In this document: positions 1 to 6,512 of the stretch, piece by piece | How positions within the stretch are numbered: the first letter of the stretch is position 1 | How the letters are laid out: the number at the start of each line of letters is the position of its first letter | The notes under the pieces: generated by a model | Seen by the model: the letters and a program-made list of their open reading frames with translations, nothing else | Database searches by the model: none | Told to the model about the DNA's origin: nothing | Assembly (NCBI GenBank): GCA_031256815.1 | Contig: JAIRPU010000065.1 | Location: forward strand, 1 to 12,754 | DNA: 12,754 nt | Reading direction: 5' to 3' | Source of the DNA: Spirochaetaceae bacterium | GTDB lineage: Bacteria > Spirochaetota > Spirochaetia > Treponematales > Breznakiellaceae | Program-made: the position numbers and the translations under genes

Positions 1-72
1 AACAACGGTAATGCCAACGCCAACAATGCGTCTGCTGTAGCCGGCTGCCCCCCAGCTTTCGCTGTCAAATAG
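1..72 (+). CDS. Possible 3' end of an upstream gene, product unknown
   Basis: Frame 1 is open from the window edge to a TAG at 70-72 and encodes an Asn/Ala-rich tail that begins NNGNANANN and ends GCPPAFAVK. Frame 3 meets a stop within the first nine bases and frame 2 stops at about 40, so frame 1 is the best candidate. A strong terminator at 136-170 fits a plus-strand gene ending here. Only 23 residues are visible and no family can be recognised. The stretch could also be non-coding. Confidence 0.35.
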   Translation, partial: NNGNANANNASAVAGCPPAFAVK

Positions 73-112
73 CCAGGCTGTTTAATACGCGCTCTTGCCT
101 CACGCTTTATGC

Positions 113-125
113 GGGGGGGGGGGGG
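113..125. repeat. Homopolymer of 13 G
   Basis: An uninterrupted run of 13 G lies between the possible upstream stop codon at 72 and the terminator at 136-170. Runs of this length are prone to slipped-strand length change. In Treponema pallidum, poly-G runs near tpr genes vary in length and affect transcription (established knowledge). Here the run does not sit between recognisable promoter elements, so any effect would be on the 3' untranslated region or on an ORF frame not recognised here. The exact length may also reflect assembly or sequencing error. Confidence 0.9.
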
Positions 126-135
126 CAGTTTTCTT

Positions 136-170
136 AAAAAAGCCCGTCCGCTTTGCGGCGGGCTTTTTTT
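136..170 (+). terminator. Rho-independent terminator of the upstream gene
   Basis: The stem GCCCG (142-146) pairs with CGGGC (159-163). It continues as CCGC (148-151) with GCGG (155-158) around a TTT loop, with T147 bulged. Six A precede the stem and seven T follow it, so the A-T part extends the stem and could work in both directions. It separates whatever lies upstream from the cooC operon. Confidence 0.88.
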
Positions 171-396
171 ACGGCGCGTAGCGGCCACCGGCGGCGATGC
201 CCGCGCTCCGCGCGGCCGCGCCGCAACGCGGCGAGCGGCACTTCCGCGACCTGCGTTTACGCAGGCCGCGGGCTGGCAACAATGGCCGCGCAAGCAGGCG
301 CGGTTGGGCAGAAACCCAAACAACAAAACAAGCATTATTTTAAGACTAATGCGCTGTTTTTATTCGCATATCTGCCAATAAGTGTAAAAAATCACC
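171..396. other. Intergenic stretch: GC-rich hairpin block then AT-rich approach to a promoter
   Basis: No convincing gene is seen. Bases 171-310 are very GC-rich and hold nested inverted repeats. One is CGCCGC (219-224) with GCGGCG (228-233) around AAC. Another is CCTGCG (250-255) with CGCAGG (260-265) around TTTA, extended by CCGCG (244-248) with CGCGG (267-271). From about 310 the sequence becomes AT-rich up to the cooC promoter. Two overlapping open frames cross the block, but their Arg/Ala-rich products look like translated GC-rich repeat, they have no ribosome binding site, and one runs through the terminator. The block may be a dispersed palindromic repeat or a structured RNA; the sequence alone does not decide. 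Confidence 0.5.
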
Positions 397-425
397 TTGA
401 CTTTTTATTAAGCGGGCGCTATGCT
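397..425 (+). promoter_or_regulatory. Sigma-70-type promoter for the cooC-GHMP kinase-argC operon
   Basis: The -35 box TTGACT (397-402) and the -10 box TATGCT (420-425) are separated by 17 bases, each with one or two differences from consensus. The expected start point, six or seven bases after the -10 box, falls at 431-432. This coincides with the A of the cooC ATG, so the mRNA would be leaderless. Confidence 0.72.
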
Positions 426-431
426 TAACTT

Positions 432-1217
432 ATGACATATTCGATAGCTTTTGCTGGAAAAGGCGGAGTTGGAAAAACCAGCGTTTGCGGAATGTTAATC
501 GATTATCTTGCAAAAACTGGTAAAGGGCCGGTTTTGGCAGTAGATGCCGATGCAAACTCTAATCTAAATGAGGTTCTTGGCGTTAAAATTGAAACAACAC
601 TTGCCGACATACGCGAAGATATTGCCAATGCGGAAGCGGCGTCAGAAAGTCCTATCCCAACCGGAATGACTAAAAAAGAATACGCAATTTACAAATTTGG
701 CGATGCGCTTGCCGAAGAAGACAACTTTGACCTTCTTGTAATGGGGCGCGGACAGGGTATGGGTTGTTACTGCTATGTAAACGACCTGTTACGCGACCAG
801 ATTCTTAAATACTACCAAAATTATAAATATCTTGTAGTAGATAACGAAGCAGGCCTGGAACATATAAGCCGCGGAATTCTGCCCCCTGTAGACCTTATAA
901 TTTTGGTAAGCGATTGTTCACGGCGCGGAATACAGGCGGCTGGACGTGTCGCGATTATGGTAAAAGAGCTTAATTTAAAAGTAAAAGAAACCTATCTTAT
1001 TGTAAACCGCGCCCCAGGCGGAGTTCTTAACGAAGGCACAAAAGAAGAAATTGCCGCGCAAAAACTCAACCTGCTTGGGGTTCTGCCGCAGGATGATCTT
1101 GTTTATGAATACGATTCGGAGGGGAAACCTTTGGTAAAACTACCAGAAAGCGCTCCTGTAAAAAAAGCACTGGCGGCGCTTATCGAAAAACTACCGCTCA
1201 GAGGTAACATGCCTTGA
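432..1217 (+). CDS. cooC: CooC/AcsF-type nickel-insertion ATPase (CODH maturation)
   Basis: This is a 261-residue MinD/SIMIBI-class P-loop ATPase of the CooC family, which delivers nickel to the active-site cluster of carbon monoxide dehydrogenase or, as AcsF, to acetyl-CoA synthase, with ATP-driven dimerisation in the cytoplasm. The deviant Walker A GKGGVGKT spans residues 9-16. DADAN follows at about 38-42, and the metal-binding CYC motif has Cys112 and Cys114, the spacing and numbering of the well-studied CooC1. The VVDNEAGLEHISRG stretch (135-148) is typical of the family. Length matches the usual 250-265. The start at 432 is fixed by the P-loop distance. There is no Shine-Dalgarno sequence, and the promoter predicts transcription starting at this ATG. 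It heads an operon with the next two genes by overlap. Choosing between CooC and AcsF is not possible from this sequence alone. Confidence 0.87.
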   Translation: MTYSIAFAGKGGVGKTSVCGMLIDYLAKTGKGPVLAVDADANSNLNEVLGVKIETTLADIREDIANAEAASESPIPTGMTKKEYAIYKFGDALAEEDNFDLLVMGRGQGMGCYCYVNDLLRDQILKYYQNYKYLVVDNEAGLEHISRGILPPVDLIILVSDCSRRGIQAAGRVAIMVKELNLKVKETYLIVNRAPGGVLNEGTKEEIAAQKLNLLGVLPQDDLVYEYDSEGKPLVKLPESAPVKKALAALIEKLPLRGNMP

Positions 1218-2374
1218 ACACTACGGATATAGCCGCAGTTCATTCAAAAGAATACGATATTACAGATGAACGCATTATTATAGCTCAGGCGCCTGGCAGG
1301 CTTAATTTTATGGGCGAGCACTGCAAATACGGTTCCGGGCAGTATCTTTCCATGGGAATAAATCGTGTTGTCAATGTCGCGTTAAGCGCAAGAACAGACA
1401 ACACGATTAAATTCTTTACCGCCGAAACAAACGAACACAAACGCGCCGCCGTTTCAAATATACGGTATAAACGCGAAGACCGCTGGGCCAATCATATAAA
1501 AATGGCGATATGCGTATTTGCCGAAAAAAATTGCAATATACGCGGGATGAACTGGACAATTTCAAGTTCTATCCCTCAAAATATTGGCCTGGCCGCAGCG
1601 CGGGCCATCGAACTGGCCGCAGCGCTGGCGCTAAGGCGTTTTTTTAACATATCCATAAACGATAATGAATTGATAGAACATCTTTCGGCATTGCAAAATG
1701 AATTTTTTGGAAAACACGACGCGCTTGCGGATTATTTGGTAATGATGAACACGCGAAAAGATAATCTAATTCTTGTAGACGAAGCGCATACCGGCGGCGT
1801 TCAAAAGTTAAAGCTCCCGCTCTCAAAGTATAAAATAATCATAGTGGACTCAAAAGTGCCGTTTATTGGTGTTGAATCTGAACTTCGCGCAAGACAGGCA
1901 GACCTTGAAAAAGGATTTGAACTTTTATGCAAAAAAAGGCCGGCGCAATGCTTTCGTGATTTTATCGGCTCAGACTTGCTCGATTTAATGAGCGCTTTAA
2001 CTGAAGACGCGCGCCGCAGAAGTATGCATGTTATAAAAGAACATGAACGCATAGACGAGTTTTGCGAAGCGCTGCGCACAGGCGATACTCCGGTTATGTC
2101 AAGAACTATTTTTCATTCACACGAAAGCCTTCGCGACCTTTACGAAGTAACCTGCCCGGAACTGGACTGGCTTGTAAAACGCGCTCAGGAAATTCCCGGC
2201 GTGCTTGGCGCGCGCATGGCAGGAAAAGGCTTTGGCGGCTGCGTTTACGCGCTGCTGCCCCCAGACCGTGTTAATGAATATCTTGCAAAAATGGATGATT
2301 ACGAGCGGATTTTCGGGTTTCATCCTGTTTATTTTGAAGTAAGTCCGGCGGCTCAGGCGCGAATATTAAAATGA
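1214..2374 (+). CDS. GHMP-superfamily kinase, galactokinase-like with altered motifs
   Basis: This 386-residue protein has the galactokinase length and domain order. Motif 1 is PGRLNFMGEHCKYGSG (27-42), against PGRxNLIGEHxDYNxG in true galactokinases, so the sugar-contacting Asp is Lys38. Motif 2, the ATP phosphate loop, reads IPQNIGLAAARA (120-131), where PxxxGLSSSAA is expected. Motif 3, GARMAGKGFGGC (332-343), is well kept. A GKHDALADY segment (166-174) may hold the catalytic Asp at 173. The fold is clear, but the substrate may not be galactose and kinase activity may be reduced. Translation probably starts at TTG 1214, which overlaps the cooC stop (TTGA), with GAGGT at 1201-1205 eight bases upstream. 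The end overlaps argC by ATGA, so coupled translation is likely. Confidence 0.78.
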   Translation: MNTTDIAAVHSKEYDITDERIIIAQAPGRLNFMGEHCKYGSGQYLSMGINRVVNVALSARTDNTIKFFTAETNEHKRAAVSNIRYKREDRWANHIKMAICVFAEKNCNIRGMNWTISSSIPQNIGLAAARAIELAAALALRRFFNISINDNELIEHLSALQNEFFGKHDALADYLVMMNTRKDNLILVDEAHTGGVQKLKLPLSKYKIIIVDSKVPFIGVESELRARQADLEKGFELLCKKRPAQCFRDFIGSDLLDLMSALTEDARRRSMHVIKEHERIDEFCEALRTGDTPVMSRTIFHSHESLRDLYEVTCPELDWLVKRAQEIPGVLGARMAGKGFGGCVYALLPPDRVNEYLAKMDDYERIFGFHPVYFEVSPAAQARILK

Positions 2375-3468
2375 AAGCCGGAATAATTGGCGCAACAGGA
2401 TATGCCGGCGCGGAAATAACAAGAATTTTAAGCGCTCATTCAAAAATAAAAGAACTCTTTCTTGGTTCATCAAGTTTTAAAGGCGAGGATTTTGCATCAA
2501 TATACCCAAACTTTTACAAAACATTGAACGCAAAGCTTGAAACGCCCGAGCTGGTAATAGAAAAATCTGATGTTGTCTTTGGCGCATTGCCCAACGGCCT
2601 TGCGGAACCTTTTGCGCGCGCCTGTGTTGAACGCGGAATTCCATTTATCGATATGTCCGCGGATTTTCGTTTTGACGAAGACGGCGCAACTTACGAGGCA
2701 TGGTATGGCAAACCCTATTCCGAACCGGAGCTGCATAAAAATTCGGTATACGGACTTTGCGAATTAAACCGCGAGCGGCTTCGCGCTTCTCCGCGCATTA
2801 TCGGGAATCCCGGCTGCTATCCTACCTGCGCTTCGCTTGGGGCATGGCCGGCATTGGCAAAGGCGATTGCCGCCGCCGGCGAAAAAATTATCATAGATGC
2901 CGCTTCAGGAGTTACAGGCGGCGGACGTGAACCTCAGCGAAGTTTTCATTTTCCTGAATGTAACGATTCTTTTAGCGCATACAAGACAGGCTCACACAGG
3001 CATACGCCGGAAATTGCGCGAAATTTTCGCGTTATGGAAGGCAAAGCCAGAGAGATTATTTTTACTCCGCATCTTGCGCCAATGAACCGCGGAATTCTTT
3101 CTACAATCTATATACCGCTTAAAAGCGGGTGCGGACTTAGCGCCGTTGATATAAACTGCGTCCGGCCTCCGTCCAATGCGGTAAAAGAAAAAGAACGCGA
3201 ATTTAGAGAGTTATATGCGGAGTTTTATGCAAAAGAGCGTTTTGTACGCGTACTGCCGCCCGGACTTTGCGCGGCAACGAACAGGGTGCGCGGTTCAAAC
3301 TACTGCGACATAAGCATTCATCTTGACCAAAGCGGCTCTACGCTTATTGTGCTTGCCGCTATCGACAACATGGTAAAAGGCGCGGCAGGTCAGGCTGTAC
3401 AAAACATGAACATCGTTTTTGGTTTTAACGAATCCGAAGCGCTTAATTACCAGCCGGCGCTTTTCTAA
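2371..3468 (+). CDS. argC: N-acetyl-gamma-glutamyl-phosphate reductase
   Basis: ArgC makes N-acetylglutamate semialdehyde from N-acetylglutamyl phosphate using NADPH, the third step of arginine synthesis, in the cytoplasm. The Rossmann loop GATGYAG is at residues 7-13. The catalytic Cys149 lies in GNPGCYPT (145-152), and the conserved HRHTPEI segment (209-215), with the family's active-site His, follows. At 365 residues the length is near the upper end for the long-form family. The ATG overlaps the kinase stop by four bases, so it is the third gene of the operon. No other arg gene adjoins it. A terminator follows at 3504-3547. Confidence 0.94.
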   Translation: MKAGIIGATGYAGAEITRILSAHSKIKELFLGSSSFKGEDFASIYPNFYKTLNAKLETPELVIEKSDVVFGALPNGLAEPFARACVERGIPFIDMSADFRFDEDGATYEAWYGKPYSEPELHKNSVYGLCELNRERLRASPRIIGNPGCYPTCASLGAWPALAKAIAAAGEKIIIDAASGVTGGGREPQRSFHFPECNDSFSAYKTGSHRHTPEIARNFRVMEGKAREIIFTPHLAPMNRGILSTIYIPLKSGCGLSAVDINCVRPPSNAVKEKEREFRELYAEFYAKERFVRVLPPGLCAATNRVRGSNYCDISIHLDQSGSTLIVLAAIDNMVKGAAGQAVQNMNIVFGFNESEALNYQPALF

Positions 3469-3490
3469 AAGGCAGCTAAACAAACACGTT

Positions 3491-3519
3491 TTGACTAAAC
3501 CCCAAAAGCCGGTAATAAT
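3491..3519 (+). promoter_or_regulatory. Probable promoter of the RM cassette, interleaved with the argC terminator
   Basis: TTGACT (3491-3496) is followed after 17 bases by AATAAT (3514-3519), a five-of-six match to the -10 consensus. The -10 box lies in the loop of the argC terminator, and the predicted start (about 3526) lies between the two arms. The RM mRNA would then begin inside the terminator and have a leader of about 84 bases that contains a second small hairpin, GTTTTGC-TTT-GCAAAAC (3554-3570). The promoter is inferred from motif match only. Confidence 0.5.
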
Positions 3520-3547
3520 ATCGAAACAAAAGTTTCCGGCTTTTGTC
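3504..3547 (+). terminator. Terminator after argC
   Basis: AAAAGCCGG (3504-3512) pairs perfectly with CCGGCTTTT (3536-3544), with a 23-base AT-rich loop between and a short T-rich end. The loop is longer than usual, so efficiency may be moderate. It separates the biosynthetic operon from the RM genes. Confidence 0.6.
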
Positions 3548-3609
3548 TTAAAGGTTTTGCTTTGCAAAACTTCGCGCGATATAAAGAGCGGGAAATTAAG
3601 AGGTTTGAT

Positions 3610-5466
3610 ATGCCGATAGAACAATACACCGAATCCATTGTCTTGCAGGAAATGAAATGCGTCCTCGGCGAAAACGAGTTTGGCTTTTGTTTTCCGCAGG
3701 GAGATGTTGAACAAGTCGATAAACTGGAAAAAGCTCTAAAAAAAGCGGGGGGCAAACCCGCCGTGTGCGCACCGGATGATTATTCGCAAGGGGGTAACGG
3801 GAAGGCGAAGCCGGAATATATCATTACTTTTAACAAAAAGCCTACAACAATTATTGTGGTAGAATGTAAAAAATCGGTATCAAAACACATTTCCGAAAAA
3901 TTAGACCGTCCCAAAGATTACGCCGTTGACGGCGCTTTGTATTACGCAAAGTTTTTGAAAGAAGATTATAATGTAATCGCCCTCGCCGTGTCCGGCACGA
4001 AAAAAGACGCTATAAAAGCCAACGCATATTACTGGCAGAAGGGACACGAAGAATACACCGAATTAAAAAAAGCCAGTGATATTATTTATGAGCCGGAAAA
4101 TTATCTGCGCCTTGTGTCGGGCGAAGCGGTAAAAAAAGCGGTTTCTATCGAAGAGATACAGGAACTCGCCCTTGAAATGCACGATGCCTTGCGCGAACTG
4201 GCGGTAACAGAACGGGAGAAGCCTGTATTTATAGCCGGTATTCTTATCGCGCTTAATGACAAGGATTTTATCGCCGAATACCCCAATCTTATTTCTTTTA
4301 ATTCGCTGCTCAACCGGTTGCAGGACGCAATCAATAATGTGCTAAAAGAAAGCGACATCCGCAAAGAAAAAATCGAGGACATAAAAAACCGTTTCAAAAT
4401 TATCGGACGCAACACCGGTATAAAGAATATTAAATTAGGGCATTACAATTCATTGAGCTGGTATATTGAGGAGCTGGAAAAGAAAATCAAACCCATGATG
4501 GACTTCGCGGATAACACCATTGACGCATTGGGCATTTTTTATCACGAGTTTGTAAAATATTCCGGCGGAGACGGAAGCGGTCTGGGTATTGTCTTAACTC
4601 CACAGCATTTGACGGAGTTCATGTGCGCTCTTGCGGAGGTCAACAAAAACAGCAAAGTTGTTGATATATGCTGCGGTTCGGGGACATTCCTTGTTACCGC
4701 TATGAGCAAAATGTTCAAAGGGGCAAGCGACAAAGATATAGAAAAAATCCGCAATAATGCTTTGTTCGGGATTGAAAGCCAGGACGAAATCTACACGCTT
4801 GCCATCGCAAACATGATAATACGGGGAGACGGGAAATCAAATATATTTTTTGGCGATTGTTTTGATAAAGCGCTTACGGACGAAATTAAATCAAAAAATA
4901 TCAATGTAGGGCTTATCAATCCGCCATACGCGCAGACAAAATCGGAGCTTGAATTTGTTGAGAATATGCTTGAAGTTTTAACAACCGGAGGAACCGGCGT
5001 TGTGGTTGTGCCTATGTCCTGCGCTATCGGGACTAAATTCAAGGAAACGCGGGAAAGACTGTTCAAAAAACACACTCTAAAAGCAGTTTTCTCCATGCCG
5101 GACGATATTTTCTATTCAAATAACGCAAGCGTAAATGTATGCGTTATGGTGTGGGAAGCGCATAAAACGCATGATCCAACAAAGACTACGTTTTTCGGTT
5201 ACTACAAAGACGATGGCTTTGTAAAAGCAAAAAAACTAGGGCGTATAGACAAATTTAATAAATGGAAAAATATAGAGGAAGAATGGCTTAGGCTTTACCG
5301 CGAGCGGGAAACCAAAGAAGGGTTAAGCGTCAAAAAGTCCGTTGATTGGGACGATGAATGGCTTTGCGAGGCGTATATGGAAACAGATTATTCTTTATTG
5401 ACGCAGGAAGATTTTCAGGAAACGGTTAATAATTATCTGGCATATCTGGTGAAATCAAGGCAATAG
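3610..5466 (+). CDS. Type IIB (BcgI-like) restriction-modification enzyme: nuclease fused to N6-adenine methyltransferase
   Basis: The 618-residue protein joins an N-terminal nuclease domain of the HsdR-N kind to an HsdM-like adenine methyltransferase. The nuclease motif is PE (68-69), then ECK with Glu85 and Lys87, a PD-(D/E)xK variant with Glu in place of the first Asp. After a helical linker come LTPQHLTEF, the SAM-binding motif VVDICCGSG (350-358) and the catalytic NPPY (437-440) for N6-adenine methylation. Length and layout match BcgA of BcgI (about 637 residues), which cuts on both sides of a bipartite site when paired with a specificity subunit. The reading frame is open back to a TTG at 3562, but the ATG at 3610 has AAGAGG (3598-3603) six bases upstream and is preferred. 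One base separates it from the specificity gene. Confidence 0.85.
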   Translation: MPIEQYTESIVLQEMKCVLGENEFGFCFPQGDVEQVDKLEKALKKAGGKPAVCAPDDYSQGGNGKAKPEYIITFNKKPTTIIVVECKKSVSKHISEKLDRPKDYAVDGALYYAKFLKEDYNVIALAVSGTKKDAIKANAYYWQKGHEEYTELKKASDIIYEPENYLRLVSGEAVKKAVSIEEIQELALEMHDALRELAVTEREKPVFIAGILIALNDKDFIAEYPNLISFNSLLNRLQDAINNVLKESDIRKEKIEDIKNRFKIIGRNTGIKNIKLGHYNSLSWYIEELEKKIKPMMDFADNTIDALGIFYHEFVKYSGGDGSGLGIVLTPQHLTEFMCALAEVNKNSKVVDICCGSGTFLVTAMSKMFKGASDKDIEKIRNNALFGIESQDEIYTLAIANMIIRGDGKSNIFFGDCFDKALTDEIKSKNINVGLINPPYAQTKSELEFVENMLEVLTTGGTGVVVVPMSCAIGTKFKETRERLFKKHTLKAVFSMPDDIFYSNNASVNVCVMVWEAHKTHDPTKTTFFGYYKDDGFVKAKKLGRIDKFNKWKNIEEEWLRLYRERETKEGLSVKKSVDWDDEWLCEAYMETDYSLLTQEDFQETVNNYLAYLVKSRQ

Positions 5467-5467
5467 C

Positions 5468-6403
5468 ATGAAAATAATAGAAGATTTATTTGATATAAAA
5501 TATGGAATTAATCTTGAACTCAACGCTTGTGAAATAACAAATGATAAGGACGGGATAAATTTTGTCGCAAGAACGGCGGAAAACAACGGCGTTGTTGCTA
5601 AAGTAAAACCTATTGAAAATAAACCGCCGCAACCTGCCGGGGTATTAACCTGCGCCAGCGGCGGCAGTGTTTTATCAACATTTGTTCAAATTGAGCCGTT
5701 TTACAGCGGACGGGATTTGTATGTTCTTACTCCTAAAAGCGATATGAGATTGGAAGAAAAATTATTTTATTGCCACTGTATAAAGATGAACGCCTACCGC
5801 TACCGGTATGGCAGACAGGCAAACAAAACATTAAAAGATATTAAACTGCCGGACTTGCCCGATTGGTTAAAAACATACACAATAGATTACTCAAGAATTA
5901 GAACGGCAATCGAAAAAAGAGAATTGCCGCTTAATATTTCAAAATGGGGAAAATTTAAAATAGGGGATATATTTAATGTCGGTGGAACAAAAACAACAAA
6001 AATTGACGCTCTAAAAGAATATGGCAGGGGAATTTATCCTTATGTAACTACTCAATCTTCAAATAACGGCGTTGACGGATTTTATAATTACTGGACAGAA
6101 CAAGGACAGGTACTCGTAATTGACAGCGCTGTCGCCGGATTTTGTTCATATCAAGAAAACAATTTTTCCGCAAGCGACCATGTGGAAAAACTTGTTCCGC
6201 GGTTTTCTATTAATAAATATATAGGACTTTTTATTGCCGCAATAATCAATCTTGATAGATATAGATATAATTATGGCAGAAAATTTAATCAGAAAAAAAT
6301 AAAAGAGACTTTGATAAAATTACCTGTGCTGGATAATAATGAACCCGACTGGCAATTCATGGAAGATTATATAAAATCTCTTCAATACAGCGATAAAATA
6401 TAA
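5468..6403 (+). CDS. Specificity subunit (HsdS/BcgB-like) of the Type IIB system
   Basis: This 311-residue protein supplies DNA recognition for the fusion enzyme upstream. It has two target-recognition domains, about residues 1-135 and 158-305. Each ends in a similar block: YRYRYGRQANKTLKDIKLP (near 110-128) and RYRYNYGRKFNQKKIKETLIKLP (near 264-286), the helical spacer start typical of Methylase_S proteins. The two domains differ in sequence, so the target should be bipartite and asymmetric. The size is close to BcgB (about 341). ATG 5468 lies one base after the preceding stop with AAGG at 5457-5460 as ribosome binding site, so expression is coupled. The gene is AT-rich relative to its flanks, which is compatible with horizontal transfer. 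The recognised sequence cannot be read from the protein. Confidence 0.86.
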   Translation: MKIIEDLFDIKYGINLELNACEITNDKDGINFVARTAENNGVVAKVKPIENKPPQPAGVLTCASGGSVLSTFVQIEPFYSGRDLYVLTPKSDMRLEEKLFYCHCIKMNAYRYRYGRQANKTLKDIKLPDLPDWLKTYTIDYSRIRTAIEKRELPLNISKWGKFKIGDIFNVGGTKTTKIDALKEYGRGIYPYVTTQSSNNGVDGFYNYWTEQGQVLVIDSAVAGFCSYQENNFSASDHVEKLVPRFSINKYIGLFIAAIINLDRYRYNYGRKFNQKKIKETLIKLPVLDNNEPDWQFMEDYIKSLQYSDKI

Positions 6404-6416
6404 CCCCAAAATAATG

Positions 6417-6438
6417 CCTGCGGTGTGGCCGCAGGTTT
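6417..6438 (+). terminator. Hairpin after the RM cassette, probable weak terminator
   Basis: CCTGCGG (6417-6423) pairs with CCGCAGG (6429-6435) around a five-base loop, followed by only three T. It lies 14 bases after the specificity stop codon. The stem is strong but the T-run is short. The next hairpin (6463-6509) could also act on plus-strand transcripts. Confidence 0.5.
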
Positions 6439-6462
6439 AAGCCATTATTGCGAAACGCCAAT

Positions 6463-6509
6463 AAAAAACCGGCAAAGCGGGGAAAATACCACCCCGCAAG
6501 GCCGGTTTT
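6463..6509 (-). terminator. Terminator after flgE
   Basis: On the minus strand, AAAACCGGC pairs with GCCGGTTTT (plus coordinates 6501-6509 with 6465-6473). GCGGGG pairs with CCCCGC (6492-6497 with 6477-6482) across a small internal loop. The minus-strand transcript ends in a run of six T (6463-6468). It starts four bases past the flgE stop and closes the fliK-flgD-flgE unit. Confidence 0.85.
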
Positions 6510-6512
6510 ATA

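Noticed and set aside
109..428. Two overlapping plus-strand open frames (90 and 91 codons) in the left intergenic region
   Set aside because: They run through the terminator hairpin or GC-rich palindromes, have no ribosome binding site, and their Arg/Ala-rich products resemble translated repeat DNA rather than protein.
3554..3570. Hairpin GTTTTGC-TTT-GCAAAAC as a second terminator
   Set aside because: No T-run follows and it lies after the likely RM promoter, so it is more likely a feature of the RM leader.
3562..3609. TTG at 3562 as an earlier start for the nuclease-methyltransferase
   Set aside because: It lies in the loop of a small hairpin without a ribosome binding site, whereas ATG 3610 has AAGAGG six bases upstream and begins the conserved N-terminal domain.
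3295..3755. Minus-strand open frames across the argC/RM junction
   Set aside because: They overlap argC, the terminator and the start of the methyltransferase gene, and their composition is that of antisense frames.
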